Positions 6,077 to 14,100 of a stretch of DNA of 16,541 nt are shown one piece after another. The DNA is from an uncultured Prevotellaceae bacterium (lineage in GTDB: Bacteria; Bacteroidota; Bacteroidia; Bacteroidales; Muribaculaceae), in assembly GCA_900541935.1 (NCBI GenBank), contig UQLZ01000051.1, forward strand, positions 1 through 16,541. The letters run 5' to 3'. The notes below the pieces were generated by a model. It worked only from the letters and a program-made list of their open reading frames with translations, made no database searches and was not told the DNA's origin. How positions within the stretch are numbered: the first letter of the stretch is position 1; each line of letters opens with the position of its first letter. Made by a program: the position numbers and the translations under genes.

Positions 6077-8341
6077 TTATTCTTTGTTTTCGTTGCGGCG
6101 AGGGCCGTTGTTGCGGCGTTCACCGCGAGGGCCATTGCCGTTACCATTGCGACGGTCACCACCATTGCGGTTGTTTCCGCCACGGTCATTTCTTGGAGCT
6201 CTCGGTGCTCTTTCTTTTTCAACGTAACCTTCTGGTTTTTCCTGAAGTGCTCGCATTGATAAACGGAACTTACCAGTTTTCTTATCAATTTCGATAAGTT
6301 TAACAGTGACTTCATCTCCTTCCTTCAAGCCAGTAGCTTCCATATTATCGAATCTGTCCCAAGCGATTTCAGAGATATGAAGCAAACCGTCCTTACCAGG
6401 CATAAACTCAACGAATGCACCGAAGTCAAGAATGCTTACGATGCGGCCTGTATAAGTCTCACCTTCTTCTGGTTGAGCAACAATAGCCTTGATTTTAGCC
6501 AAAGCAGCGTCGATAGAGTTCTTATTTGCAGCGGCAACTTCAATATTTCCAAAGTTTCCATCTTCTTCAATAGTAACGACTGCACCAGTCTCCTCTTGAA
6601 TGCCTTGGATAATCTTTCCGCCCGGGCCGATAACAGCACCAATAAATTCCTTAGGAATAGTCATAGTAACGATTCTTGGAACGTGTGGCTTGTAGTCTTC
6701 CCTTGGAGCCGGGATTGTTTCGTTGATGATATTCAAGATGTGTAAACGACCTTCTTTTGCTTGGTTAAGAGCCTTTTCAAGAATTTCGTATGACAAACCG
6801 TCGCACTTAATATCCATTTGAGTTGCAGTGATACCGTCAGCAGTACCTGTAACCTTGAAGTCCATGTCGCCAAGGTGGTCTTCGTCGCCGAGGATATCAG
6901 AAAGGACTGCATATTTAGATGATTCCGAGTCAGAGATAAGACCCATAGCAATACCAGCAACCGGCTTTTTCATCTTAACACCTGCATCAAGCAAGCAAAG
7001 TGTACCGGCACAAACTGTTGCCATAGATGAAGAACCGTTAGACTCAAGGATGTCTGAAACGATACGGCAAGTATAAGGGAAATCATCTGGGAACATGCGT
7101 TTCAACGCGCGGTGAGCAAGGTTGCCGTGACCGATTTCACGACGGCCAACGCCACGTTGAGCCTTAGCCTCACCTGTTGAGAATGGAGGGAAGTTGTAGT
7201 GAAGGAGGAATCTTTCCTTACCTTGGTTCAAAACGTCGTCAAGAATTTTCTCGTCAAGTTTTGTACCCAAAGTGCAAGTAGCCAATGATTGAGTTTCACC
7301 ACGAGTGAACACTGCAGATCCGTGAGGGCCTGGAAGGTAATCAACCTCGCACCAGATTGGACGGATTTCAGTAGTCTTACGACCGTCAAGACGGATGCCT
7401 TCGTCGAGAACGCAACGGCGCATAGCGTCTTTTTCAACGTCGTGATAGTATCTTGCAACAAGAGAAGCCTTTTCTTCTCTTTCCTCTTCTGGGATAGTTT
7501 CGAGATATTCTTCTTCAATTTTAGCAAAACTGTCTGCTCTCCAGTGCTTGTCAGCGCAACCAGCCTTAGCGACAGCATAAGCCTTATCATAGCATTTTTC
7601 GCGAACGTCCTTGCGAAGTTCTTCATCGTTAACTTCATGGCAGTATTCGCGCTTAACGATACCCAATTCTTTAGCGAGTTCCTCTTGTGCAACACATTGT
7701 TGCTTGATAGCCTCGTGAGCAGCCTTCAAAGCCTCGAGCAATTCCATTTCAGAGACCTCGTTCATCTCACCTTCAACCATCATAATGTTGTCGTAAGTAG
7801 CACCAACCATCAATTCGATGTCTGCTCTTTCAACTTGCTCGAATGTAGGGTTGATAACAAATTCGCCATCAACACGAGCAACACGCACCTCAGAGATAGG
7901 TCCGTGGAAAGGTATGTCAGAAACGGCAATAGCAGCAGAAGCAGCAAGACCAGCAAGTGCATCTGGCATGTCAACACCGTCTGAAGAGTACATAGTAACA
8001 TTAACAAAAGTGTCAGCGTGGTAGTTATCAGGGAATAACGGACGCAAAACACGGTCAACAAGGCGTGAAGTCAAGATTTCATAATCTGAAGCACGACCTT
8101 CTCTCTTTTGGAAGCCACCAGGGTAGCGACCTGCAGCAGAGAATTTTTCCTTGTATTCAACTTGCAAAGGCATAAAATCCACACCTTCACCGGCTTCCTT
8201 AGCCGAAACGACTGTTGCGAGAAGCATTGTGTTACCCATTCGCAACTCAACTGCACCATCTGCCTGCTTGGCCAACTTGCCTGTCTCTAACGTAATCTCT
8301 CTTCCATCGGCAAGTGTGATGGTCTTTTTGATTGGATTCAT
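6077..8341 (-). CDS. pnp: Polyribonucleotide nucleotidyltransferase (PNPase)
   Basis: PNPase degrades RNA 3'-to-5' using phosphate and can add tails in reverse; it acts in the cytoplasm as a ring-shaped trimer. All domains are present in 754 residues. There are two RNase PH domains, the first carrying FSAAGRYPGGFQKREGRAS and the second carrying the acidic cluster LGDEDHLGDMDFK that supplies catalytic metal ligands. An all-alpha linker lies between them. A KH domain follows (about 558-625) with the GPGG loop, then an S1 domain (about 627-698) with GRIVSILDFGAFVEF. The last 44 residues are a low-complexity R/G/N tail (RAPRAPRNDRGGNNRNGG onward), longer than in E. coli PNPase and probably RNA-binding. 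It is a single-gene unit with its own promoter and a shared convergent terminator. The ATG start matches the conserved N-terminus (TITLADGREITLETGKLAKQ). Identification is essentially certain. Confidence 0.98.
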   Translation of the reverse strand: MNPIKKTITLADGREITLETGKLAKQADGAVELRMGNTMLLATVVSAKEAGEGVDFMPLQVEYKEKFSAAGRYPGGFQKREGRASDYEILTSRLVDRVLRPLFPDNYHADTFVNVTMYSSDGVDMPDALAGLAASAAIAVSDIPFHGPISEVRVARVDGEFVINPTFEQVERADIELMVGATYDNIMMVEGEMNEVSEMELLEALKAAHEAIKQQCVAQEELAKELGIVKREYCHEVNDEELRKDVREKCYDKAYAVAKAGCADKHWRADSFAKIEEEYLETIPEEEREEKASLVARYYHDVEKDAMRRCVLDEGIRLDGRKTTEIRPIWCEVDYLPGPHGSAVFTRGETQSLATCTLGTKLDEKILDDVLNQGKERFLLHYNFPPFSTGEAKAQRGVGRREIGHGNLAHRALKRMFPDDFPYTCRIVSDILESNGSSSMATVCAGTLCLLDAGVKMKKPVAGIAMGLISDSESSKYAVLSDILGDEDHLGDMDFKVTGTADGITATQMDIKCDGLSYEILEKALNQAKEGRLHILNIINETIPAPREDYKPHVPRIVTMTIPKEFIGAVIGPGGKIIQGIQEETGAVVTIEEDGNFGNIEVAAANKNSIDAALAKIKAIVAQPEEGETYTGRIVSILDFGAFVEFMPGKDGLLHISEIAWDRFDNMEATGLKEGDEVTVKLIEIDKKTGKFRLSMRALQEKPEGYVEKERAPRAPRNDRGGNNRNGGDRRNGNGNGPRGERRNNGPRRNENKE

Positions 8342-8368
8342 ATTTTTTTCTACTTCTTAAAATTCGCA

Positions 8369-8376
8369 CAAAGGTA
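8369..8376 (-). promoter_or_regulatory. pnp: -7 promoter box of pnp
   Basis: The minus strand has TACCTTTG, a full TAnnTTTG match, 27 bp upstream of the pnp ATG. A clear -33 TTTG is missing; only a GTTT (8397-8400) lies near the right distance. The box is identical to the -7 box of the divergent lipoprotein gene. Confidence 0.5.
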
Positions 8377-8449
8377 ATACAAAAAACTTATATGTTAAAC
8401 TGTTAAAGAATATTTTAATTGATATTAAGAGAATTATCACAATAAATTA

Positions 8450-8501
8450 GACTATTCGCCATTAAAGTGATACCGATATGCAATTTTGTTATAGAATAGT
8501 C
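8450..8501. repeat. 8-bp inverted repeat in the divergent pnp / lipoprotein promoter region
   Basis: GACTATTC (8450-8457) and GAATAGTC (8494-8501) are perfect inverted copies 36 bp apart, in the 228-bp gap between the divergent genes. The right arm ends 20 bp before the -33 box at 8522. It could be a shared operator or chance in AT-rich DNA. Confidence 0.25.
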
Positions 8502-8521
8502 ATCCATTATTCAGCAAAATA

Positions 8522-8552
8522 TTTGATAAACGGAACAAAGATAGTACCTTTG
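8522..8552 (+). promoter_or_regulatory. Promoter of the thioredoxin-like lipoprotein
   Basis: TTTG (8522-8525), 19 bp, then TACCTTTG (8545-8552): both boxes match the Bacteroidota consensus perfectly. The ATG is 17 bases beyond the -7 box, so the leader is short. Confidence 0.75.
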
Positions 8553-8569
8553 CGTAAAAATAAATTACA

Positions 8570-9655
8570 ATGAAAAAGTTATTGCTCTCATTAATATTAC
8601 CAGTCGCACTGCTCTCTTGCGGTGACGGAAACGAGTACACACTAAGCGGAACAATCAAGGGTTCCGATTCGGAAAAATTGAGTTTGGAGCGTCCCATAAG
8701 CGGAATGTGGTTAACCGTTGACTCTATTGAAACTGACGGCAACGGCACATTTGAAATCAGCAAAGAGGCTCCATCTCATCCAGAAGTTCTAAGGCTTGGC
8801 AGAAACGGTAAATATATATATTTCCCTGTTGACAGCATTGAAACTGTTAAAATCGAATCTGATACAATTGCGTTTGACACAAACTACCGTCTAAGCGGTT
8901 CTGCTGATGCGGTTTGGATGATGCAGGTTGACAGCATTACCCGATCAATTGCAAATAAATCGGCAGATACAAGCGTTATTGAAGCAGCGAAAAAGGATCT
9001 TGCAAATAGAATTTTGCAGGACCCGGCAAGCATCGTTGCATACTATACAGTAAATAAATTAGTGGATAACCAACCTCTATTCTCAATGACAAGCAAGGCT
9101 GACGTTAGGGTTATCGGAGCAGTTGCAAACGCATATCATACGCACAAGCCAAATGATCCGAGAACGGAATTGCTTAAAGCAATGTTCTTTACAGGCCGAA
9201 AGAACACTGTTGCGCCGTCTGCTCCTAAAGACACTATATATGCAGACCAGACTCAGTATATCAACATTAATCTATTTGATAAAAACGGCAAACAGACAAA
9301 GTTGAGCGATGTTGTTGCAAAGAGAAAAGTTATTCTTCTCAACTTCACCACCTACCTTGCTGATGAGTCACCAGCATTGAATGCCGGTTTGGCAAGCCTT
9401 TACAAACAGCACGCAGCAAACGGATTTGAAATTTTCCAAGTATGTTATGATGACAACGAATTTAACTGGAAAACAGCAGCAAAAAACCTTCCTTGGATAT
9501 CTGTATATGACCCAGAAGGAGCAACTTCTCAATATCTCTTAAAATATAATGTAGGTTCACTCCCAGCAATGTTTATTATCAATCGCAATGGAGAACTTTG
9601 TGAGAGGATTACGGACCTTAAGAAAATAGATTCAACAGTTGCAAAATATATGTAA
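8570..9655 (+). CDS. Lipoprotein with DUF4369 and a CxxC-less thioredoxin-like domain
   Basis: A 361-residue envelope lipoprotein. The signal peptide ends in the lipobox LLSC (14-17), with Cys17 as the lipidated residue. Residues about 22-105 resemble DUF4369 (YTLSGTIKG, opening a beta-rich domain), the usual N-terminal partner of thioredoxin domains in this phylum. A helical linker covers about 110-210. The C-terminal TlpA/AhpC-like thioredoxin fold covers about 225-361, with KVILLNFTTY, GFEIFQVCYDD and VGSLPAMFIINRNGEL, including the cis-proline P332. Where the active-site CxxC should sit, the protein reads A264-D-E-S267, so it cannot do dithiol exchange. Cysteine-free members of this group do exist in Bacteroidales as far as I recall. 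A binding or scaffold role is inferred. The gene is monocistronic, with a consensus promoter and a convergent terminator. Confidence 0.85.
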   Translation: MKKLLLSLILPVALLSCGDGNEYTLSGTIKGSDSEKLSLERPISGMWLTVDSIETDGNGTFEISKEAPSHPEVLRLGRNGKYIYFPVDSIETVKIESDTIAFDTNYRLSGSADAVWMMQVDSITRSIANKSADTSVIEAAKKDLANRILQDPASIVAYYTVNKLVDNQPLFSMTSKADVRVIGAVANAYHTHKPNDPRTELLKAMFFTGRKNTVAPSAPKDTIYADQTQYININLFDKNGKQTKLSDVVAKRKVILLNFTTYLADESPALNAGLASLYKQHAANGFEIFQVCYDDNEFNWKTAAKNLPWISVYDPEGATSQYLLKYNVGSLPAMFIINRNGELCERITDLKKIDSTVAKYM

Positions 9656-9666
9656 GCAGTTGGCAT

Positions 9667-9707
9667 ATAATAAAAAAGCGAGACATTCGGTTTCGCTTTT
9701 TTATTAT
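9667..9707. terminator. Bidirectional terminator between the lipoprotein and FKBP genes
   Basis: ATAATAAAAAAGCGA (9667-9681) and TCGCTTTTTTATTAT (9693-9707) pair over 15 bp around an 11-base loop. The stem's own A and T runs provide U-tracts in both directions. It starts 11 bases after the lipoprotein stop, and its last base is part of the FKBP stop codon (9707-9709), so it serves both convergent transcripts. Confidence 0.85.
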
Positions 9708-10105
9708 TAATGAATTCCCAGCAATTCGATTTCGAATATCAGCGTAGAACCGCCTGGTATGCCTGGTTGCGACATATTGCCGTATGCCATTTCAGAAGGT
9801 ATGTAAACCTCCCATTTGTCGCCAATGCACATTTGCTGCATTGCAATAACCCAACCGGTAATAAGGTCACGCAATCGCATAGCAAGAGGAGCACCGCCAC
9901 GGCTGCTATCAAATTTCTTTCCATTAATCGTTCTGCCAGTATAGTGGGCCACGATAACACTGCGCGGATTAGGATGAACGCCATCGTTTCTTCCTTTTTT
10001 CAATACCTTGTAACAGATACCTTTCGCCAAAGGCTTAACGCCATCTTCCTGCGATTTAGCAACAAGCCAATCACGGTTCGCCTGTATATATTCTCTTTTA
10101 TTCAT
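9707..10105 (-). CDS. Cytoplasmic FKBP-type peptidyl-prolyl cis-trans isomerase
   Basis: A single-domain prolyl isomerase of 132 residues from the chosen start. A short helical N-terminus (MNKREYIQANRDWLVAKS) leads into a complete FKBP domain. HYTGRTINGKKFDSS contains the pocket residues Y, F and D; GWV supplies the tryptophan platform; AYG and LIFEIELLGI complete the fold. There is no signal peptide or lipobox, so it is cytoplasmic, unlike many exported FKBPs of this phylum. The frame could open at 10126 (MALIKM...), overlapping the flippase, or at 10111. I prefer the ATG at 10105, 7 bases after the flippase stop (10113-10115), because the conserved N-terminal helix begins there; no Shine-Dalgarno sequence helps decide. 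It is the second gene of a unit with the flippase and probably depends on that promoter. Confidence 0.9.
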   Translation of the reverse strand: MNKREYIQANRDWLVAKSQEDGVKPLAKGICYKVLKKGRNDGVHPNPRSVIVAHYTGRTINGKKFDSSRGGAPLAMRLRDLITGWVIAMQQMCIGDKWEVYIPSEMAYGNMSQPGIPGGSTLIFEIELLGIH

Positions 10106-10112
10106 AATCATT

Positions 10113-11504
10113 TTAATTAATGCCATACTTCATAGACAGTGCCATAAAGACAACTGTTACAACAGTTATCCCTAACAAAACAATGCTCAACTTTGCAATC
10201 TTTACTTCATGACAGTACTTTTTGATTACCGGAAGCACTACAAAAGGAACTATCATGAATGGAATAATCCTTAAGATAGGGAAACTTAGAGCCCCATACT
10301 TAGGCATAAAACAGAAGAACAAAATCAGCATAACGCCATAATTTGCGATATGCATTATCAAAACAATATTCTGCTTTTTGTAGGCGTTTAGCATTCTTAT
10401 TAAAATCTCATATACAAATGAGAACGGCAAAATCATAACCATCAGCAGTAGCAAATCCTCTGTCAGCGTTAAAGCGTCAGCTGTAAATTTGCCCATCCCG
10501 AATAGGAAATTTACAATCCAACCACTTGAGAGACCAATCAGCATGGATACGACCAAAAGTGCTGTGGGAACATAAAAAATCAGTTTTCTTGTTATGTCAT
10601 AAACACCCTTAGCATCATTAAGACTAACAAGGTTATTATACTTTATCGCCATAACATTTGTTAGTTGCAAAATCAAAAACACACCAGGAATGCTGACCAA
10701 TTTGTCAGCGTAGTTCATTGCTGTCAAACTTCCCTCTGAAAATTGAGAAAAGAAATACTGTGGAAGAAAAAGTGCTATGGTATATACAACATACCCCAAT
10801 TGCGAATACAACCCGGGCCCCAGAACGCTTTTTACATTTACAAAACTTACATTTAGAAAATCCCAACCAAGATGCTTCTTCATCAGATACATTACAACAA
10901 CAAGATTGAAAACGCACCCTAAAATCAAGCCCATAACAATGGCAGGAAGCCCTAATTCGTCATGGAAAAGAATAAAGAAAATAACACCCAATAGGGCATT
11001 AATGGCAGTCACCATATTCGGTATGGTAAAGTACTTATAGGAAGCCATCGTTTCCGTAAGCAACTGTATTAGTAGGTTTAGGAAAATCAACGGAATACAC
11101 CATCTAATAAGAGACATATTTTCCTCAATAACGTCCTGAGGGAAAGATGATATTTCTCCCATAATCCATGAGGTATCGATTGACATAAGTCCTACAATAG
11201 CAAGCCCAACAGCGCCGTACATGTAGAAGAAAGCGTTCATGAACGCCATGGAACTACCATTACTCACATTATTCCTCAACTTGATACATTCTGGCACTAA
11301 TGCAGAAGTTGTCATATTCAAGAAAAAGAAACAGACATAAAGCGTAATATTATATACAAAGAAATAAATATCTGTAACCGCATTTGACCCAAAATAATAC
11401 ATAATCAGCCATTGCTGAACAAATGCTATCGACCTGCTCGCAACGTTGAATACTGATGACGTAAATATTCCTTTCTTATATGATTCTGCTTTAAATAATG
11501 CCAT
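10113..11504 (-). CDS. MurJ-like MOP-superfamily lipid or polysaccharide flippase
   Basis: An inner-membrane protein of 463 residues with about 12-14 hydrophobic segments spread over its whole length. It belongs to the MOP exporter superfamily, which flips lipid-linked oligosaccharides such as lipid II or O-antigen and capsule units. MurJ-like features are ALVPECI near helix 2-3, AMNYADKLVSIPGVF mid-protein, and the basic amphipathic stretch before it. I cannot tell MurJ proper from a Wzx-like relative by eye, so I give no symbol. The frame can be extended to a TTG at 11531, but that TTG lies within the -7 box TAACTTTG (11529-11536), upstream of the likely transcription start. ATG 11504 (MALFKAESYKKG) is therefore the real start. 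It is the first gene of a two-gene unit with the FKBP. Confidence 0.82.
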   Translation of the reverse strand: MALFKAESYKKGIFTSSVFNVASRSIAFVQQWLIMYYFGSNAVTDIYFFVYNITLYVCFFFLNMTTSALVPECIKLRNNVSNGSSMAFMNAFFYMYGAVGLAIVGLMSIDTSWIMGEISSFPQDVIEENMSLIRWCIPLIFLNLLIQLLTETMASYKYFTIPNMVTAINALLGVIFFILFHDELGLPAIVMGLILGCVFNLVVVMYLMKKHLGWDFLNVSFVNVKSVLGPGLYSQLGYVVYTIALFLPQYFFSQFSEGSLTAMNYADKLVSIPGVFLILQLTNVMAIKYNNLVSLNDAKGVYDITRKLIFYVPTALLVVSMLIGLSSGWIVNFLFGMGKFTADALTLTEDLLLLMVMILPFSFVYEILIRMLNAYKKQNIVLIMHIANYGVMLILFFCFMPKYGALSFPILRIIPFMIVPFVVLPVIKKYCHEVKIAKLSIVLLGITVVTVVFMALSMKYGIN

Positions 11505-11528
11505 AAGAGATTTTCTTAAAAAGCCCTG

Positions 11529-11559
11529 CAAAGTTAAGCAAATATATTCATTACTGAAA
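11529..11559 (-). promoter_or_regulatory. Promoter of the flippase-FKBP unit
   Basis: On the minus strand TTTC (11556-11559) and TAACTTTG (11529-11536) are 19 bp apart. This places transcription start near 11522-11526 and rules out the TTG at 11531 as a start codon. A 15-bp hairpin begins just upstream of the -33 box. Confidence 0.65.
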
Positions 11560-11560
11560 G

Positions 11561-11593
11561 GTAGGTATTTTACAGTTGCTGTAAAACACCTAC
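11561..11593 (-). terminator. Strong hairpin after mutS2, abutting the flippase promoter
   Basis: GTAGGTATTTTACAG (11561-11575) and CTGTAAAACACCTAC (11579-11593) pair around a 3-base loop. The single mismatch is A-C in plus-strand RNA but becomes G-U in minus-strand RNA, so all 15 pairs form only in the mutS2 direction. It starts 26 bases past the mutS2 stop. No T-run follows (CTTTCAG), so it may be a 3'-end stabiliser or an operator rather than a classic intrinsic terminator. Confidence 0.5.
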
Positions 11594-11619
11594 AATTAAG
11601 TATATTTAATCACTTTATC

Positions 11620-14058
11620 TTACTTTAAGGTCACGATAGTTATACCTGCACCGCCAAACTGAACGTGCTCATCACGGAAAGATTTAACCGAAGGAATAGC
11701 ATTCAGGTACTCCCTTATTCGCTGCCGCAGAATGCCATATCCTGTTCCATGCAGAATGCGTACCTCTTTAATGCTAAATTGATATGCATCGTCGATAAAG
11801 TAGGAAACTGCCTGTATCGCTTCGTCTGCCGACATGCCACGAACGTCGATTTCCTGCTTGAAATCCAATTGTCTCTGGCGGGATTGTTCAAGGCTCGCCG
11901 CAACACCAGATGAAGCCTTACTTACAGCAGCGGTTTCTTTTCGGATAGTGCGTTTTAACTTGGAAAGCTTGACTGTTGAGCGGAAATTGCCAATTTCTAC
12001 AACTGCTTCTTTCTTGTCAATCTCAACAATCTTGCCAACGGAATTACTGCCGTCAATGGTTACATTATCGCCAACCGACAGTTTTTCGTCCTTCGGCTTT
12101 TCTTCAACCTTCTTCGGCTTTTTATTCTTGATTCTTGCCTTGAGTGCTTTAATCTTTTCATCTTCAACATCGCCTTCAGAAAGCCTGCTTTTAAGTTCTT
12201 CAATCTGCTTGCGGATAAGTTTTGTCTGCTCACGCTCTGCCTGGGCTTTCTTGATTTCGTGGATGGCATTCTCTATCGACGCATTACTGCCGGAAATAAT
12301 TTCCTTAGCCTCGGCCTTGGCGTCATGCAGAATTTCCTTACGCTCAACAATAAGTTTCTGAATGTCATTCTCGTATTTTTCTACCAGTCGCTCAAGTTTT
12401 TTCTTTTCAAGACGGATATCCTGACGCTTGTTTTCCCAATATTTGCGGTCACGGGTAATGTCCATCAGGTATTTATCCATATTTATATAGTCCGAACCGA
12501 CTATCGATTCTGCATATTCAAGGATGTCTGCGGAGATGCCGATCTTCTTTGCAATCTCAATTGCAAACGAACTGCCTGGTGTTCCTACAGACAACTGGAA
12601 GAGCGGTTGCATTTTCTGACGGTCATAAAGCATTGCTCCGTTAATAATGCCATCTGTTTCGTTAGCAAAATTCTTCAGGTTCTGATAGTGGGTAGTTATA
12701 ACTCCAAATGTACGCAATTCGTTAAGTTTGCGAAGAATAGCCTGTGCTAATGCACCACCGATTTGTGGTTCCGTACCACCACCAAACTCATCTATAAGAA
12801 TAAGAGTTCTCTCATTTGCCTTTTGCATGAAAAGTTTCATATTCGACAAATGCGAACTATAAGTACTCAATTCATTTTCAATAGATTGCTCATCACCTAT
12901 TTCTATGAAGAGGTTATCGAATATTCCAAAATGCGAATTTGCATATACAGGAGGGAGCAAGCCGCATTGCAACATATATTGAACAATGCCAACAGTTTTC
13001 AAGCAGACCGACTTGCCACCGGCATTTGGTCCGGAAATAAGTAAAATGCGGTTGTTCGGGTCAAGTTTGACATTCAGCGGAACTGTCTGCTTGCCCAATT
13101 TGTTTAGCGACAAGAAAAGTACCGGGTGCTTTGCATTGTACCATTCAATTTCCTGCTTTTTGGAAAGGTGTGGCATTTCTGCTCCAATTTCTTCGGCGAA
13201 AGTAGCTTTTGCTCGGATGAAATCGAAAAAGCCTATAACCTTATAGAACGCAAGTATCTCTGCAAGCGCCGGGCGAATGTTGTCAGTTATTTCGGTAAGT
13301 ATTCTGATAATCTCGCGACGGATTTCAGACTCCAATTCACGTATCTTGTTGTTTTTCTCAACAATTTCCGCAGGTTCAATAAAGAAAGTTTTTCCTGTTG
13401 CTGATTCATCATGGACAATGCCTTTTACTTGGCGTTTGTTCATCGCAGAAACAGGAATTACAAGCCTTCCGTCGCGAACAGCAGGAGTAACGTCGCTATC
13501 AACAATACCGGTACTCTTGTATCCGGCAATAACCCTATTGATTAATCCGTTGACACTGTTAACCGTTGAGTGCAGCGACGCACGCAAGTCTCGCAATGCA
13601 GGTGACGCTCCGTCCTTAACTTCACCAAAGCGGTCAATGCTTCGGTCAATTAGTGCAACGATATGTGGAAAGAGAGATAGTGATTCAGCAATTTTCCACA
13701 ATTCCGGATAAGCGAGTTTTCGCTCCTCATTGAAAAACTCCGCGATTTCTATAGCCGACGCTAAAGTCTTTCCGAGATGTTGCAATTCGCTTTCAGTTAG
13801 GTAAGTACCTATGATGCGAATACGCTCCAACTCTTCTCGCAAGTCATATACCGAACCATTTGGAAAGCCTTCTGCCTTCGACATAATAGTCTTATATTCA
13901 TCAACTTGCAGCAACTGCGTACGTATATGGTTATAATTATTAGAAAACGCCATAGCGGAGCATTTCTCCTTACCCAGAGAATTGCTGCAATGCTCAGAAA
14001 CAAGGTTTCGGACTGTGCTGAAACCTATCTTACTTTCAATATTATCAGGATATATCAC
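11620..14058 (-). CDS. mutS2: MutS2 ATPase with Smr domain
   Basis: MutS2 is a MutS-family ATPase that, in studied bacteria, limits homologous recombination and, in Bacillus, senses and splits collided ribosomes. The 812 residues lack the N-terminal mismatch-recognition domain of MutS1 and start with the MutS core (MIYPDNIESKIGF). The clamp and lever region covers about 50-300. The ABC ATPase follows, with Walker A GPNAGGKS (343-350), signature STYSSHL (398-404) and Walker B LILIDEF (419-425). A long charged coiled coil covers about 520-650, and a small KOW-like beta module (LSVGDNVTIDGSNSVGKI) comes next. The C-terminal Smr domain (737-812) has DVRG and HGTGYG, associated with nuclease activity. 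The start is GTG at 14058, chosen because MIYP is the conserved beginning and no upstream ATG is in frame. It follows the MBOAT gene by 42 bp without a visible terminator. Confidence 0.96.
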   Translation of the reverse strand: MIYPDNIESKIGFSTVRNLVSEHCSNSLGKEKCSAMAFSNNYNHIRTQLLQVDEYKTIMSKAEGFPNGSVYDLREELERIRIIGTYLTESELQHLGKTLASAIEIAEFFNEERKLAYPELWKIAESLSLFPHIVALIDRSIDRFGEVKDGASPALRDLRASLHSTVNSVNGLINRVIAGYKSTGIVDSDVTPAVRDGRLVIPVSAMNKRQVKGIVHDESATGKTFFIEPAEIVEKNNKIRELESEIRREIIRILTEITDNIRPALAEILAFYKVIGFFDFIRAKATFAEEIGAEMPHLSKKQEIEWYNAKHPVLFLSLNKLGKQTVPLNVKLDPNNRILLISGPNAGGKSVCLKTVGIVQYMLQCGLLPPVYANSHFGIFDNLFIEIGDEQSIENELSTYSSHLSNMKLFMQKANERTLILIDEFGGGTEPQIGGALAQAILRKLNELRTFGVITTHYQNLKNFANETDGIINGAMLYDRQKMQPLFQLSVGTPGSSFAIEIAKKIGISADILEYAESIVGSDYINMDKYLMDITRDRKYWENKRQDIRLEKKKLERLVEKYENDIQKLIVERKEILHDAKAEAKEIISGSNASIENAIHEIKKAQAEREQTKLIRKQIEELKSRLSEGDVEDEKIKALKARIKNKKPKKVEEKPKDEKLSVGDNVTIDGSNSVGKIVEIDKKEAVVEIGNFRSTVKLSKLKRTIRKETAAVSKASSGVAASLEQSRQRQLDFKQEIDVRGMSADEAIQAVSYFIDDAYQFSIKEVRILHGTGYGILRQRIREYLNAIPSVKSFRDEHVQFGGAGITIVTLK

Positions 14059-14100
14059 TATCTATTCTACAAAACCTATAAAACAATTTCTCTAATGCCG

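Noticed and set aside
7289..7984. 231-residue ORF antisense to pnp
   Set aside because: It is a Ser/Phe-rich shadow of a strongly conserved pnp frame, with no promoter before it.
10106..10126. Longer FKBP start at 10126
   Set aside because: It would overlap the flippase gene and add MALIKMI, which is not part of the conserved N-terminal helix beginning MNKREY. It remains possible but is less likely.
11505..11531. Longer flippase start at TTG 11531
   Set aside because: The TTG is part of the -7 promoter box, upstream of the expected transcript start.
11834..12361. 175-residue ORF antisense to mutS2
   Set aside because: Its Ser/Leu/Phe-rich composition is what the complement of the mutS2 coiled coil gives; no domain or promoter is visible.
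11620..14058. MutS1 mismatch repair protein
   Set aside because: There is no N-terminal mismatch-binding domain, and a C-terminal Smr domain is present, which defines MutS2.
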